Shown piece by piece: positions 42,751 through 52,143 of a stretch of DNA of 64,000 nucleotides; within the stretch, counting starts at the first letter, position 1, and every line of letters starts with the position of its first letter. Source of the DNA: CAMLJR01 sp964631955 (lineage in GTDB: Bacteria; Pseudomonadota; Gammaproteobacteria; Pseudomonadales; CAMLJR01); assembly GCA_964631955.1 (NCBI GenBank), contig CAZWBA010000005.1, positions 162,455 through 226,454 of the forward strand, written 5' to 3'. Position numbers and translations under genes: made by a program. Under the pieces are notes generated by a model. That model was given only the letters and a program-made list of their open reading frames with translations. It searched no databases and was not told where the DNA came from.

Positions 42751-43747
42751 TGACGATTTTTCCGAATTGCCTGCCGCTCTGCAGATGATGCAGAGCTTCA
42801 GTCAATCGTTCGAACGTATACACGCTATCGATGACGGGGCGCAATTCATGAAAGGCTATCGCGCGGTTCATCATATAAAAATCATCGCGGCTGCCGACCG
42901 CAACGGACGATATATTCACACCCGATGTGAACACCGATGACACCGCATTGGGCCAGCCCGTCAACAAGCCCACGAGAGCAAGTCGCCCACCCCTTCGCGT
43001 CGCTGCAAGCGAGCGATCCACTGTCTGCGCGCCACCAACCTCAACCGTTAGATCAACTCCTTCGCCATGCGTCAATGCGCGGATCGCTTTGTCCCATTCG
43101 GGTTGCTCGCGGTAATTGATGACTTCATCGGCGCCCAGTTGCTGCAGGCGCGCGCACCGCTCCGGACTCGAACTCGTCATGATCACGCGTGCACCAAATA
43201 ATTTCGCGAATTGCAATGCGAATACCGAAACACCGCCCGCACCTTGCAATAACACCGACATACCGGGCAGCAGCGGCGCTTCATGATACAGCGCGTGCCA
43301 CGCCGTCACCGCCGCACAGGCCAGCGTCGAACCCTCTTCATAATTCAGATGATCGGGCAGCACCACAGCCTCGCTGTGATGCACGACGATTTCCTCGCAC
43401 ATCACGCCGGGCAATCCACTGCCGCGACAGAGCACGCCGGTATTGCTGCGCCACGGCCCGCCGATCCAGTCGGGATTGAAAATCAGCGACACACGATCGC
43501 CGACTTTAATGCGCGGTGTATTCGGCCCCACCTCGATCACATCGGCCGCGCAATCCGAACCTGGAATAAACCCTTGTGGTCCCGCCTTTGCAATCGTGCC
43601 GGATACCGCCAGCAGATCGCGATAATTCAGCGACACCGCGCGCACCCGCAGACGGATCTGTCCTTCGGCTAACGGACCCGGCACGGGTATTTCTTCGATA
43701 GCCAGCGAATCGATACCGCTTAACGTATGCGTAACGAATGCTTTCAC
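42740..43747 (-). CDS. Zinc-independent-looking MDR-family NAD(P)-dependent alcohol dehydrogenase/quinone reductase
   Basis: The 335-residue medium-chain dehydrogenase/reductase has an N-terminal catalytic domain with GSDCAADVIEVG and a Rossmann domain with LLQGAGGVSVFALQFAKLFGA. The catalytic zinc-site GHE segment of classical alcohol dehydrogenases is not evident, so a quinone oxidoreductase-like or zinc-free activity fits better. I start at the GTG 43747 with a GAGAGGA site; the upstream ATG at 43771 has no such site. It may oxidise an alcohol made by the neighbouring enzymes. Confidence 0.85.
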   Translation of the reverse strand: MKAFVTHTLSGIDSLAIEEIPVPGPLAEGQIRLRVRAVSLNYRDLLAVSGTIAKAGPQGFIPGSDCAADVIEVGPNTPRIKVGDRVSLIFNPDWIGGPWRSNTGVLCRGSGLPGVMCEEIVVHHSEAVVLPDHLNYEEGSTLACAAVTAWHALYHEAPLLPGMSVLLQGAGGVSVFALQFAKLFGARVIMTSSSPERCARLQQLGADEVINYREQPEWDKAIRALTHGEGVDLTVEVGGAQTVDRSLAATRRGGRLALVGLLTGWPNAVSSVFTSGVNISSVAVGSRDDFYMMNRAIAFHELRPVIDSVYTFERLTEALHHLQSGRQFGKIVIRF

Positions 43748-43873
43748 GAACGTTAATCCTCTCTCCTGCATAATGCAGCGCAGCGTAACACAAGGGACGC
43801 TCGGCGGATTGACAGAGAATCGAAGCAGGCAGCGACAACAGAAAAATGCGGCGAACGCTTGCTGAAAATAAAT

Positions 43874-45160
43874 TCAGTTATCGTGCGCATGAATGAAATC
43901 GCGCACCAGCGGATAAACCTCCCTGTCCCAGCGGCGGCCGCTGAACACACCATAGTGGCCGACGCCGGTCTGTACGTGATGCTTACGTTTATAAGGGCGG
44001 ATGCCCGAGCACAATTCCTGTGCCGCCAGGGTTTGACCGATCGAGCAGATATCGTCGCGCTCACCTTCGATCGTGAATAGCGCGGTCTGTTTAATTTTTG
44101 AAGGGTCGACGGTGCGCCCTTTATATTGCATGACGCCGCGCGGCAAATGATGCTCCTGAAATACGCGCTGCACAGTTTCTAAATAAAAATCGGCGGACAA
44201 ATCCATCATTGCAAAATATTCTTCATAGAACTCACGCGTGGCTCCGGCCTTCTCGTGATCGCGGCGAATCGTATTGGCATACATCTCGAAAAATGATGAA
44301 ACATGCCGTCCCATGTTCATCGACATGAATGCACTGATCTGCAGAAAGCCCGGATAAACCCGGCGACAGGCGCCGCGATAGCGCAACGGCACATAACCGA
44401 TGACATTTTTCCGGAACCACGAAAGCGGTTTGCTCATCGCGAGATTATTCACCTCGGTGGGATTGATGCGCGTATCGATCGGCCCCGCCATCAATGTCAT
44501 CGTCGCGGGCTGCGCAATATTGCGATCCTCCGCCATTATCGCCGCGGCAATCAGTACCGGCACCGTTGGCTGACACACACCGACAACATGCGACCCCGGC
44601 CCCATCGCTTCGAGAAACTGAATGATATGTTCGACGTATTCGTCGAAGCCGAATTTTCCTGCAGATAGAGGCACGTCGCGCACGTTAATCCAGTCGGTGA
44701 TGTAGACATCGTGATCGCGCAGCATGGTTTCCACCGTGGCGCGCAGCAATGTCGCAAAATGCCCCGAAACGGGCGCCACGATAAGCACTCGCGGTTGTGG
44801 AACTGCAAGCCGCGCCCTGACCAGTTTTTTCGTAGCCCCATTTTTATTATTCGTGCCGTGTTTTTTGAAATGCAATAAATCGCAGAAAGGCGTCGAAGCA
44901 ACGACTTCCTCGACGACCTGCACATGCCCCGTATCGACAGATACATTATCGAGATTGAAAGGCGGACGGCGATGCGTGAGCCCGGCCAGCACAGTGACAT
45001 CGCAAGCCGCACCCAGCATCTGGCGCAGGAGCGAACGCTCCATCCGGTTGCATGCAGGATCATTCAGGAGCGGCGAAGCTGTTTTCGCCAGCATGCGTAT
45101 CGGCTCGGTCACATCGGCATACCACTGATACATCTGATACATAAAAGGGTTTCTCATCAT
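43874..45160 (-). CDS. phaZ: Intracellular polyhydroxyalkanoate depolymerase
   Basis: The protein (428 residues from the ATG at 45160) matches intracellular PHB depolymerases of the Ralstonia PhaZ1 type: APVSGHFATLLR, YITDWINVRDVP, the nucleophile Cys in GVCQPTVPV, MTLMAGPIDTR and a C-terminal GVGHYGVFSGRRW with the catalytic His. It mobilises stored PHB to 3-hydroxybutyrate. It has no signal peptide, and a conserved MYQMYQWY segment follows the start; 45157 and 45142 are other possible starts. Together with phaB it indicates that this organism stores PHB. Confidence 0.93.
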   Translation of the reverse strand: MMRNPFMYQMYQWYADVTEPIRMLAKTASPLLNDPACNRMERSLLRQMLGAACDVTVLAGLTHRRPPFNLDNVSVDTGHVQVVEEVVASTPFCDLLHFKKHGTNNKNGATKKLVRARLAVPQPRVLIVAPVSGHFATLLRATVETMLRDHDVYITDWINVRDVPLSAGKFGFDEYVEHIIQFLEAMGPGSHVVGVCQPTVPVLIAAAIMAEDRNIAQPATMTLMAGPIDTRINPTEVNNLAMSKPLSWFRKNVIGYVPLRYRGACRRVYPGFLQISAFMSMNMGRHVSSFFEMYANTIRRDHEKAGATREFYEEYFAMMDLSADFYLETVQRVFQEHHLPRGVMQYKGRTVDPSKIKQTALFTIEGERDDICSIGQTLAAQELCSGIRPYKRKHHVQTGVGHYGVFSGRRWDREVYPLVRDFIHAHDN

Positions 45161-45347
45161 ATGCCCGCGCCGGTTACACGATTCGCCTGTTGGAAAGAGC
45201 AACACTCATGCCACGGAATAACTGCGCTGCATTGCACGGTTCAAGCTGGTGCACAATTTGCACCGCCACTTCTGCGAATTTCCTATCGGAATTAAAAAAT
45301 TCAGCTCCGGCTGCTGCAAACGTAATGACAATTAGAAGGGTTAATTC

Positions 45348-46004
45348 ATGCCGACTATCACTCTCAGTATCAGCAGCAAAAATTATTCGTCGTGGTCATT
45401 GCGGGGCTGGTTGCTGGCAAAGCTTGCTGGAATTCCTTTCGAAGAAAAAATCGTTCCACCCGACGATCCGGACGTGCGCGCGGAAATTTTATTGCTGTCG
45501 TCTTCGATTCTGGTGCCATGTCTGAATTACGATGGAATTCAGGTATGGGACACGCTGGCGATCGCTGAATTTCTCAATGAAATTGCGCCTCAGGCGGGAT
45601 TGCTGCCCGATGATTGCGCTGCGCGTGCCCACTGTCGGGCGATATCCGGTGAAATGCATTCGGGGTTCAGTGCGTTGCGTTCGGCTTTGCCCATGAATCT
45701 GAAAGCGCACTTTCCCGATTTCAAAATCTGGTCGCGCGCGCAGGCAGATATCGATCGCATCGTAAAAATCTGGCAGAGCTGTCTAAAAAAATACGGTGGC
45801 CCCTATTTGTTCGGCAATAAAATCACCGTGGCCGATGCGATGTACGCGCCCGTGGTGACACGCTTTCGCACGTATGATGTGAGGCTCGATCGCGAGTGCG
45901 AAAATTACTGCAGGCACATCATGGCGCTGCCGCAGCTGCAGGAATGGATCACAGCGGCCAGACTCGAACCCGATGACTTCGATGAGCTGGATGTCGAGTT
46001 TTAA
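45348..46004 (+). CDS. Glutathione S-transferase family protein
   Basis: The 218-residue protein has an N-terminal thioredoxin-like domain with the Ser-rich SSKNYSSWSLRGWLL start (Ser as the glutathione-activating residue) and a helical C-terminal domain with a conserved ITVADAMYAPV segment near residue 160. An AAGGG site precedes the ATG. It conjugates glutathione to electrophiles, or acts as an isomerase; substrate unknown. It is convergent with glutathione reductase 92 bases away. Confidence 0.92.
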   Translation: MPTITLSISSKNYSSWSLRGWLLAKLAGIPFEEKIVPPDDPDVRAEILLLSSSILVPCLNYDGIQVWDTLAIAEFLNEIAPQAGLLPDDCAARAHCRAISGEMHSGFSALRSALPMNLKAHFPDFKIWSRAQADIDRIVKIWQSCLKKYGGPYLFGNKITVADAMYAPVVTRFRTYDVRLDRECENYCRHIMALPQLQEWITAARLEPDDFDELDVEF

Positions 46005-46096
46005 AGAAACAGTGAGCGCCGCGAAGTTTTCTTTCGCAGAATTGTTATTTCACAGCACCAATTTGTCGCTCACAGGACGGGCTCGCCCCATTCTGG

Positions 46097-47446
46097 TCAG
46101 ACGGGTGAACGCATCGTTACGAATTCTTCCGCAGCCGATGGGTGAATGCCCAATGTACTGTCGAAATGCGCCTTCGTTGCACCTGCACGGATGGCCACCG
46201 CCAGCCCCTGAATCAGCTCGCCGGCATCCGGGCCGATCATGTGCGCGCCGAGCACGCGATCGGACGCCTTGTCGACCACGAGCTTCATATGTGTTTTTTC
46301 CGAATTATCCGTCAGTGTGTGCTTTAGCTGCCTGAAGCTGGTAGTGAATACGCTGACATCGAATTTTTCGCGTGCTTTTTCTTCGCTCAATCCAACCGTG
46401 GCGAAATTCGGATGCGTGAATACCGCGGTCGGCACCAGCTCAATGTCCACTTTGGTTGGCGTCGAAGTAAAGAGGGTTTTCGCAACCGCCATTCCCTGCG
46501 CGAGTGCCATCGGCGTGAGTTCGATCCCGCCGATGACATCGCCGATCGCGTAAATATTGTTGACGCTGGTCTGAAAAAACTCATCGACGACGATATGTCC
46601 ATTGTCGTCGCACGCGATGCCAGCCTTTTCCAAACCCAGGTTTTTCGTGCGTGGCTTTCGTCCTGTCGCATACAGGACACTATCACCTGTCAGCACATCG
46701 CCGTTGTCGAGTTTGATATGCAATTCATCGCTGACGCGATCGATTCGTGTGACCTCGCACTCGAAATGCATCGCAACGCCCTTCTTGCGCATTTCCTCAA
46801 TTAAATGTTCGCGCATTTTCGTATCGAAGCCGCGCAGTGGCAGCTTGCCGCGATATAGCAGCGCTACCTCGACACCCATGCCATGCAGAATGCTCGCAAA
46901 CTCCAGCGCGATGTAACCGCCACCGACGATCGCGATACGGCGCGGCAATCGATCGAGATGAAAAATGTCGTTCGAAGTAATGACGTGTTCGCTGCCAGGA
47001 AATTCGGGCACCCAGGGCCAGCCTCCCGTCGCGATCAGAATATGTTTCGCGGTAACGCGTTCATCGCCGACGCGAATCGTGTGCGCATCGACAAGGGTTG
47101 CGTGCTGATGAAATATTTTTGCGCCCGACGATTCGAGCAGACGCGCATAAATTCCATTGAGACGCAGAATCTCCCTATCCTTATTTTCAAGCAATGTCCG
47201 CCAGTCGAATTTCGGGGTATTGCACTGCCAGCCGAAGCCTGTCGCATCGCGAAATAATTCCTCGAAATGCGCTGCGTAAGCGAAAAGTTTCTTGGGGACG
47301 CAGCCGACATTCACACAGGTTCCGCCCATGTAGGTATCTTCGGCGATCGCTACGCGCGCGCCATATTGCGCCGCAAAACGGCTCGCGCGCACGCCGCCGG
47401 AGCCGGCCCCGATCACGAATAAATCGTATTGGTAGTTTTGGTTCAT
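46097..47446 (-). CDS. gor: Glutathione-disulfide reductase
   Basis: The 449-residue flavoenzyme has an FAD-binding IGAGSGGVRASR, the redox-active pair in GTCVNVGCVPKK, an NADPH-binding GGGYIALEFASI, and the C-terminal catalytic His-Glu in IHPSAAEEFVT. The Arg-rich NADPH pocket is usual for gor and not for dihydrolipoamide dehydrogenase. It reduces oxidised glutathione with NADPH in the cytosol. As a single gene it is not obviously part of the E1/lipoyl system 12 kb away. Confidence 0.95.
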   Translation of the reverse strand: MNQNYQYDLFVIGAGSGGVRASRFAAQYGARVAIAEDTYMGGTCVNVGCVPKKLFAYAAHFEELFRDATGFGWQCNTPKFDWRTLLENKDREILRLNGIYARLLESSGAKIFHQHATLVDAHTIRVGDERVTAKHILIATGGWPWVPEFPGSEHVITSNDIFHLDRLPRRIAIVGGGYIALEFASILHGMGVEVALLYRGKLPLRGFDTKMREHLIEEMRKKGVAMHFECEVTRIDRVSDELHIKLDNGDVLTGDSVLYATGRKPRTKNLGLEKAGIACDDNGHIVVDEFFQTSVNNIYAIGDVIGGIELTPMALAQGMAVAKTLFTSTPTKVDIELVPTAVFTHPNFATVGLSEEKAREKFDVSVFTTSFRQLKHTLTDNSEKTHMKLVVDKASDRVLGAHMIGPDAGELIQGLAVAIRAGATKAHFDSTLGIHPSAAEEFVTMRSPV

Positions 47447-47527
47447 ACGGCAGGCACCCGCACGCTATTCAAAGGAGCGGCTTAGCTTACCTGAAGGGCG
47501 AAAGGGAAAAGAACCTGTGCGGGAAAA

Positions 47528-47758
47528 TCAGATTTCGATATCGATCGCATTGCGCCGACGTTCTGCGCTGAGGCGGCGATCGATTGCGCCTTTACCGCGC
47601 CCGCGGCGGCGATCAGGGTTGCGGCGACGCTCGACCTTCGGCGATTCGGTGCCCAGTTTACTCGCAGGCATATCGCGCGGCTCCGCACGCGACGTCGGTT
47701 TTGGCGCGCGATCCATTGTCGTGATCGCCACTGGATTGATATTTCGAATATCGACCAT
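47528..47758 (-). CDS. Small Arg-rich hypothetical protein
   Basis: A 76-residue protein beginning MVDIRNINPVAI and ending with Arg-rich repeats (ERRRNPDRRRGRGK then DRRLSAERRRNAID). The ATG at 47758 lies 8 bases after a G-run; ATG 47764 is only two bases after it. The composition suits binding of nucleic acid or a membrane surface, but I cannot name a family. It lies between gor and cysG on the same strand. Confidence 0.6.
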   Translation of the reverse strand: MVDIRNINPVAITTMDRAPKPTSRAEPRDMPASKLGTESPKVERRRNPDRRRGRGKGAIDRRLSAERRRNAIDIEI

Positions 47759-47886
47759 AAACATGTCCCCCCCACTGGGGAGTATCGGCCGGGTACGGCC
47801 AGACTTTAAGCGAGCGCAGTATAAAAATCCGGCGGCGTGCGAACGGTGTCGCACAAATCGCCCGCCACGAGGTAAGTCCGCGCGGC

Positions 47887-49278
47887 TTACACCGTCTTAG
47901 GCACGAACCAGGCCAGCTTGTCGTGCAGTTCGACGACCTCGCCGACGATGATAAGGGTGGGCGCCTTGATGCCCGCGTTGTGAACACGCGCCGGCATATC
48001 CGCCAGTGTCCCCGTCAGCACGCGCTGATGCCGCGTGGTGCCCTGCTGGATCAGGGCTATCGGCGTCGTCGCCGCGCGGCCATGCGCAATGAGTTGCGCG
48101 CAGATATCGGTGAGGCCGACCAGCCCCATGTAAAACACCACGGTCTGCGTGGTGTGGACCAGCTCCTGCCAGGGCAGGTCCGTCGTGTTGTTTTTCAGGT
48201 GCCCGGTCACGAAACGCACCGACTGTGCGTAATCGCGATGCGTGAGCGGAATGCCGGAATACGCCGCGCAACCCGATGCGGCGGTCACGCCGGGCACCAC
48301 CTGAAACGGAATTTTGTGCTCGGCGAGTTTTTCGATTTCCTCACCACCGCGTCCGAAAATAAATGGATCGCCGCCTTTCAAGCGCAACACTTTTTTACCC
48401 TGCAGTGCGAGATCCACCAGTAATTGATTGATTTCACCCTGCGGCACTGCATGATCCGAACGCGCCTTGCCGACATACATTTTCTCGGCATCGCGCCGTG
48501 TGAGCTCGACAATTTCGGGCGCAACCAAACGATCGTATAAAACCACGTCGGCCTTCTGCATCAAGCGCAAAGCCTTGAACGTGAGCAGATCGGGATCACC
48601 CGGCCCCGCTCCGACCAAATACACTTCGCCGATTTCGTCTTTGATTTTTCCCGCACTCAACCGCTGATCCAACTCGGACTCTGCCGCTTCTTCGCGCCCC
48701 GCTAACACGAACTCAGCGACGGGACCTTCGAGAATTTCCTCCCAAAACTTGCGACGTGTATCGACATCGGGAAATCTCTGCGCGGCCCGGTGGCGAAACT
48801 TGCCGACGAGATGCGCTAATCGGCCATACGCAGAAGGAATCAGCGATTCGATTTTTGCGCGCAGCTGACGCGCGAGTACCGGCGACTGGCCACCGCTGCC
48901 GATCGCGATCATGAGCGGCGAGCGATCGATGATCGACGGCAGAGTTACCGAACACAATGCGGGATTATCGACCACATTCACCGGAATATGCCGCACCTGC
49001 GCATCGCGCGAGACTTGCGCGTTAACGGCTTCATCGTCGGTTGCGGCAATAACGAGCGCGGTATTTTCGATATCGCCTGACTGATAAACCCGCGATATGC
49101 AATCGCCGCCGCTGTCTTTGGCAAGCTGCGCGAGGTCGGAATGAATTTGCGGAGCCACCACGAAAACGTTTGCACCCGCTCTCGCGAGCAAATGGGCTTT
49201 ACGCAAAGCGATTGCGCCACCGCCGACGACAACGCAGCGGCGATTCTTGAGCGATGTAAATAGCGGTAAATAATCCAT
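47887..49278 (-). CDS. cysG: Siroheme synthase CysG
   Basis: The 463-residue protein has the N-terminal precorrin-2 dehydrogenase/ferrochelatase part (MDYLPLFTSL, VVGGGAIALRKAH) and the C-terminal uroporphyrinogen-III methyltransferase part (VYLVGAGPGDPDLLT and a GGDPFIFGRGGEE segment). It converts uroporphyrinogen III to siroheme for nitrite and sulfite reductases. I start at ATG 49278; an upstream in-frame start at 49320 adds unrelated residues. It follows serS, as in Pseudomonas. Confidence 0.95.
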   Translation of the reverse strand: MDYLPLFTSLKNRRCVVVGGGAIALRKAHLLARAGANVFVVAPQIHSDLAQLAKDSGGDCISRVYQSGDIENTALVIAATDDEAVNAQVSRDAQVRHIPVNVVDNPALCSVTLPSIIDRSPLMIAIGSGGQSPVLARQLRAKIESLIPSAYGRLAHLVGKFRHRAAQRFPDVDTRRKFWEEILEGPVAEFVLAGREEAAESELDQRLSAGKIKDEIGEVYLVGAGPGDPDLLTFKALRLMQKADVVLYDRLVAPEIVELTRRDAEKMYVGKARSDHAVPQGEINQLLVDLALQGKKVLRLKGGDPFIFGRGGEEIEKLAEHKIPFQVVPGVTAASGCAAYSGIPLTHRDYAQSVRFVTGHLKNNTTDLPWQELVHTTQTVVFYMGLVGLTDICAQLIAHGRAATTPIALIQQGTTRHQRVLTGTLADMPARVHNAGIKAPTLIIVGEVVELHDKLAWFVPKTV

Positions 49279-49368
49279 AGTTTTTCGATACGGTGCGATG
49301 CAGACGTCAATCCCGCACAAGCGGAAATCCAGAAATGGACATAGACTCCCGCCTGCGCGGGAGCGACA

Positions 49369-50664
49369 TTAACTGATTCGGTCGATGCCACCCATGTAAG
49401 GCTTCAGCACATCCGGCACCAAAACACTGCCGTAAGCCTGCTGATAATTCTCGAGAATAGCAACGAGCGTGCGACCGATCGCAAGACCCGAACCATTCAG
49501 CGTATGCAGCAATTCGGGCTTGTTCGTTTCGGGATTGCGCCAGCGCGCCTGCATGCGACGTGCCTGGAAATCGCCGAAATTACTGCACGAGGAAATTTCT
49601 CGGTATTTATTTTGCGCCGGCAGCCATACCTCAAGATCGTAAGTACGCCGCGACGCGAATCCCATATCGCCACCGCACAACAATACTTTTCGATACGGCA
49701 GATTCAACAACTGCAAAATGCGTTCGGCATGCGTCGTCAATTTTTCGAGCGCAGCATCGGATTGATCCGCTTTCACAAACTGCACGAGCTCAACTTTTTC
49801 GAATTGATGCTGGCGGATCATGCCGCGCGTATCGCGGCCATAGCTACCCGCTTCGCTGCGAAAACACGGCGTATGGCAAACGTATTTAATGCCTTCGGCA
49901 CCGAGCTGCTCGGCATCAAAAATCGTATCGCGCGCGAGATTGGTCACCGGCACTTCGGCGGTCGGAATCAGATAATAATTCTGCTCGCCCTGCAGCCTGA
50001 ATAAATCCTCTTCGAATTTCGGCAATTGACCCGTGCCACGTAACGAATCCGCGTTAACCACGAACGGCACATACACTTCCTCATAACCGTGTTCATTCGT
50101 ATGCACATCGATCATGAATTGAATGAGTGCGCGATGCAGTTTTGCGATTCCGCCTTTCAACACCACAAAACGGCTGCCGGTTATTTTGGTGGCACTTTCG
50201 AAATCGATACCGCCGAGCTGCTCGCCGATATCGACATGATCTCGAACCTCAAAATCGAATTTGCGCGGTTCGCCCCAGCGCACGACTTCCAGATTGCCGG
50301 TTTCGTCATTACCTTCAGGCACGCCGTCATCGGGCGTATTCGGCGTGGACATCAACCACGCATCCAATTCCTGCTGCGAGGATTTTGCGGTTTCCGTCAA
50401 CTGCGCGAGCTGCTCATCGATTTTCGCCAGGGTCGTGCTGACCGACGCTTTCGCTTCGTCGACACTCATGCCCGATTTAATTAATTCGCCGACTTTTTTC
50501 GACGCCTGATTACGCTCGGCCAACAACGTTTGGCTTTCTGTCTCGGCTTTACGACGCGCATTATCGAGATCGCGAAATCGCGCGACATCGAAATCGAATT
50601 TTTTCTTGCGCAGTTGCGTCGCAATTTCTTCGGGGTTTTGGCGAAGAAGTTTGATGTCTAGCAT
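49369..50664 (-). CDS. serS: Seryl-tRNA synthetase
   Basis: The 431-residue class II synthetase has an N-terminal antiparallel coiled coil (about residues 25-105) and the catalytic core with motif 2 (CFRSEAGSYGRDTRGMIRQHQFEKVE) and motif 3 (LNGSGLAIGRTLVAILEN). It charges tRNA-Ser with serine. The ATG at 50664 has an AGGAAA site; a longer frame from 50748 is not used. It is followed by cysG 90 bases away. Confidence 0.97.
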   Translation of the reverse strand: MLDIKLLRQNPEEIATQLRKKKFDFDVARFRDLDNARRKAETESQTLLAERNQASKKVGELIKSGMSVDEAKASVSTTLAKIDEQLAQLTETAKSSQQELDAWLMSTPNTPDDGVPEGNDETGNLEVVRWGEPRKFDFEVRDHVDIGEQLGGIDFESATKITGSRFVVLKGGIAKLHRALIQFMIDVHTNEHGYEEVYVPFVVNADSLRGTGQLPKFEEDLFRLQGEQNYYLIPTAEVPVTNLARDTIFDAEQLGAEGIKYVCHTPCFRSEAGSYGRDTRGMIRQHQFEKVELVQFVKADQSDAALEKLTTHAERILQLLNLPYRKVLLCGGDMGFASRRTYDLEVWLPAQNKYREISSCSNFGDFQARRMQARWRNPETNKPELLHTLNGSGLAIGRTLVAILENYQQAYGSVLVPDVLKPYMGGIDRIS

Positions 50665-50711
50665 CGGAAAATTTCCTGTGATTCCTAAATAGGTAAAACC
50701 GAATTGATACT

Positions 50712-50787
50712 GTAGGGGCGGACCTATGTGTCCGCCCTCTCTGGGCAACGTGCCGCATTCGGGGCAGACACGTGGGTCTGCCCCTAC
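50712..50787. repeat. Double-hairpin intergenic repeat (REP/MITE-like)
   Basis: The 76-base element has inverted outer arms GTAGGGGC (50712-50719) and GCCCCTAC (50780-50787). Inside are two hairpins: 50716-50737 (GGGCGGAC/GTCCGCCC, 6-base loop) and 50761-50784 (GGGGCAGAC/GTCTGCCCC, 6-base loop). It lies between rarA and serS. The paired-hairpin design resembles REP or nonautonomous palindromic elements. Confidence 0.65.
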
Positions 50788-50793
50788 GGTGCG

Positions 50794-52143
50794 TTATGAA
50801 TATCTTTTGTTTGCGCTAGTCGAATCGAGGTTACGCAAATACGCCAACTTCTCGGCGATTTTCTTTTCCAGTCCACGATCGACCGGCTGATAATAAACTT
50901 TGTCCTTCAACTCTTCCGGAAAATAATTCTCGCCAGCCGCGTAACCATGTTCCTCGTCGTGCGCGTAACGATATTCCGCGCCATAACCATCCTGCTTCAT
51001 CAGTCTGGTCGGCGCATTGCGCAAATGCAGAGGTACATCGTAGCTCGGCGAATTCGCAATCTCGGCACGAATCGTATTGAACGCCGAATACACCGCATTG
51101 CTCTTCGCCGCACACGCCAGATACACGATCGCCTGCGCGATCGCCAGCTCGCCCTCGGGGCTGCCGAGCCGCTCCTGCACATCCCACGCATTCAACGCCA
51201 GCTGCAATGCGCGCGGATCGGCATTGCCGATATCCTCGGTCGCCATGCGCACCACTCTACGCGCGATATAAAACGGATCGCAGCCGCCATCGATCATGCG
51301 CGCAAACCAGTACAACGCCGCATCGGGTGAGCTGCCCCGCACCGCTTTATGCAACGCCGAAATCTGTTCATAGAAAACATCGCCGCCCTTGTCGAAACGA
51401 CGCACATGACCAGCGAGGACCTCGTCCATGATCGCGACATCAACTTCGGATTTATTCTGCATACCCGCGAGATCGAGCGCGAGCTCAAGCAAATTCAGCG
51501 CGCGGCGCGCATCGCCATCCGCAGCTTCGACCAGGCGCCTCAGCTGATCGGGATCGATGTGGGCGGCATCCTGTTTCGCCTCTTTCTGTTGTTTCGAAAG
51601 CGCGCGCTGCACGATTTGCAGCAACGCCTCCGATGTCAGCGAACGTAGCCGGTACACACGGGTACGCGACAATAATGCGTTATTCAATTCGAACGAAGGA
51701 TTCTCCGTCGTCGCACCGATAAAAATCACGGTGCCATCTTCAACGAACGGCAGAAACGCATCCTGCTGTGCCTTGTTGAAACGATGCACTTCATCGATAA
51801 ATAAAATGGTCTGGCGGCCGCGCTGCGCTTGCTCCTTCGCTTCATCGACAGCCGCACGAATTTCCTTCACGCCCGACAACACCGCCGACAGCGAAATAAA
51901 ATGTGCATCGCAGACAGTCGCAATCAATTTCGCAAGCGAGGTTTTGCCAACACCGGGTGGCCCCCACAAAACCATCGAATGCAGAATGCCCGCATCCAAT
52001 GCCTCGCGCAGCGGCTTACCCCTGGCCAATAAATGTTCCTGACCGCAATATTCATCGATATCGCTGGGGCGCATGCGCGCCGCAAGCGGCTGGTAATTTG
52101 CCGAGCCATTTGCGTTCGTTTGTGAAAAGAGACTACGGCTCAT
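50794..52143 (-). CDS. rarA: Replication-associated recombination protein RarA (MgsA)
   Basis: The 449-residue AAA+ protein has Walker A GPPGVGKTSLAKLI, Walker B FIDEVHRFNKAQQD, ATTENPSFELN (sensor 1) and the MgsA C-terminal tetramerisation domain. It acts at stalled replication forks with RecA and SSB. The ATG at 52143 overlaps the lolA end by 11 bases. The order serS-rarA-lolA-ftsK is that of Pseudomonas. Confidence 0.95.
   Translation of the reverse strand: MSRSLFSQTNANGSANYQPLAARMRPSDIDEYCGQEHLLARGKPLREALDAGILHSMVLWGPPGVGKTSLAKLIATVCDAHFISLSAVLSGVKEIRAAVDEAKEQAQRGRQTILFIDEVHRFNKAQQDAFLPFVEDGTVIFIGATTENPSFELNNALLSRTRVYRLRSLTSEALLQIVQRALSKQQKEAKQDAAHIDPDQLRRLVEAADGDARRALNLLELALDLAGMQNKSEVDVAIMDEVLAGHVRRFDKGGDVFYEQISALHKAVRGSSPDAALYWFARMIDGGCDPFYIARRVVRMATEDIGNADPRALQLALNAWDVQERLGSPEGELAIAQAIVYLACAAKSNAVYSAFNTIRAEIANSPSYDVPLHLRNAPTRLMKQDGYGAEYRYAHDEEHGYAAGENYFPEELKDKVYYQPVDRGLEKKIAEKLAYLRNLDSTSANKRYS

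Noticed and set aside
46097..47446. This flavoenzyme as the E3 of the E1/lipoyl system
   Set aside because: The active-site and pocket sequences are those of glutathione reductase, and it is 12 kb away next to a GST gene.
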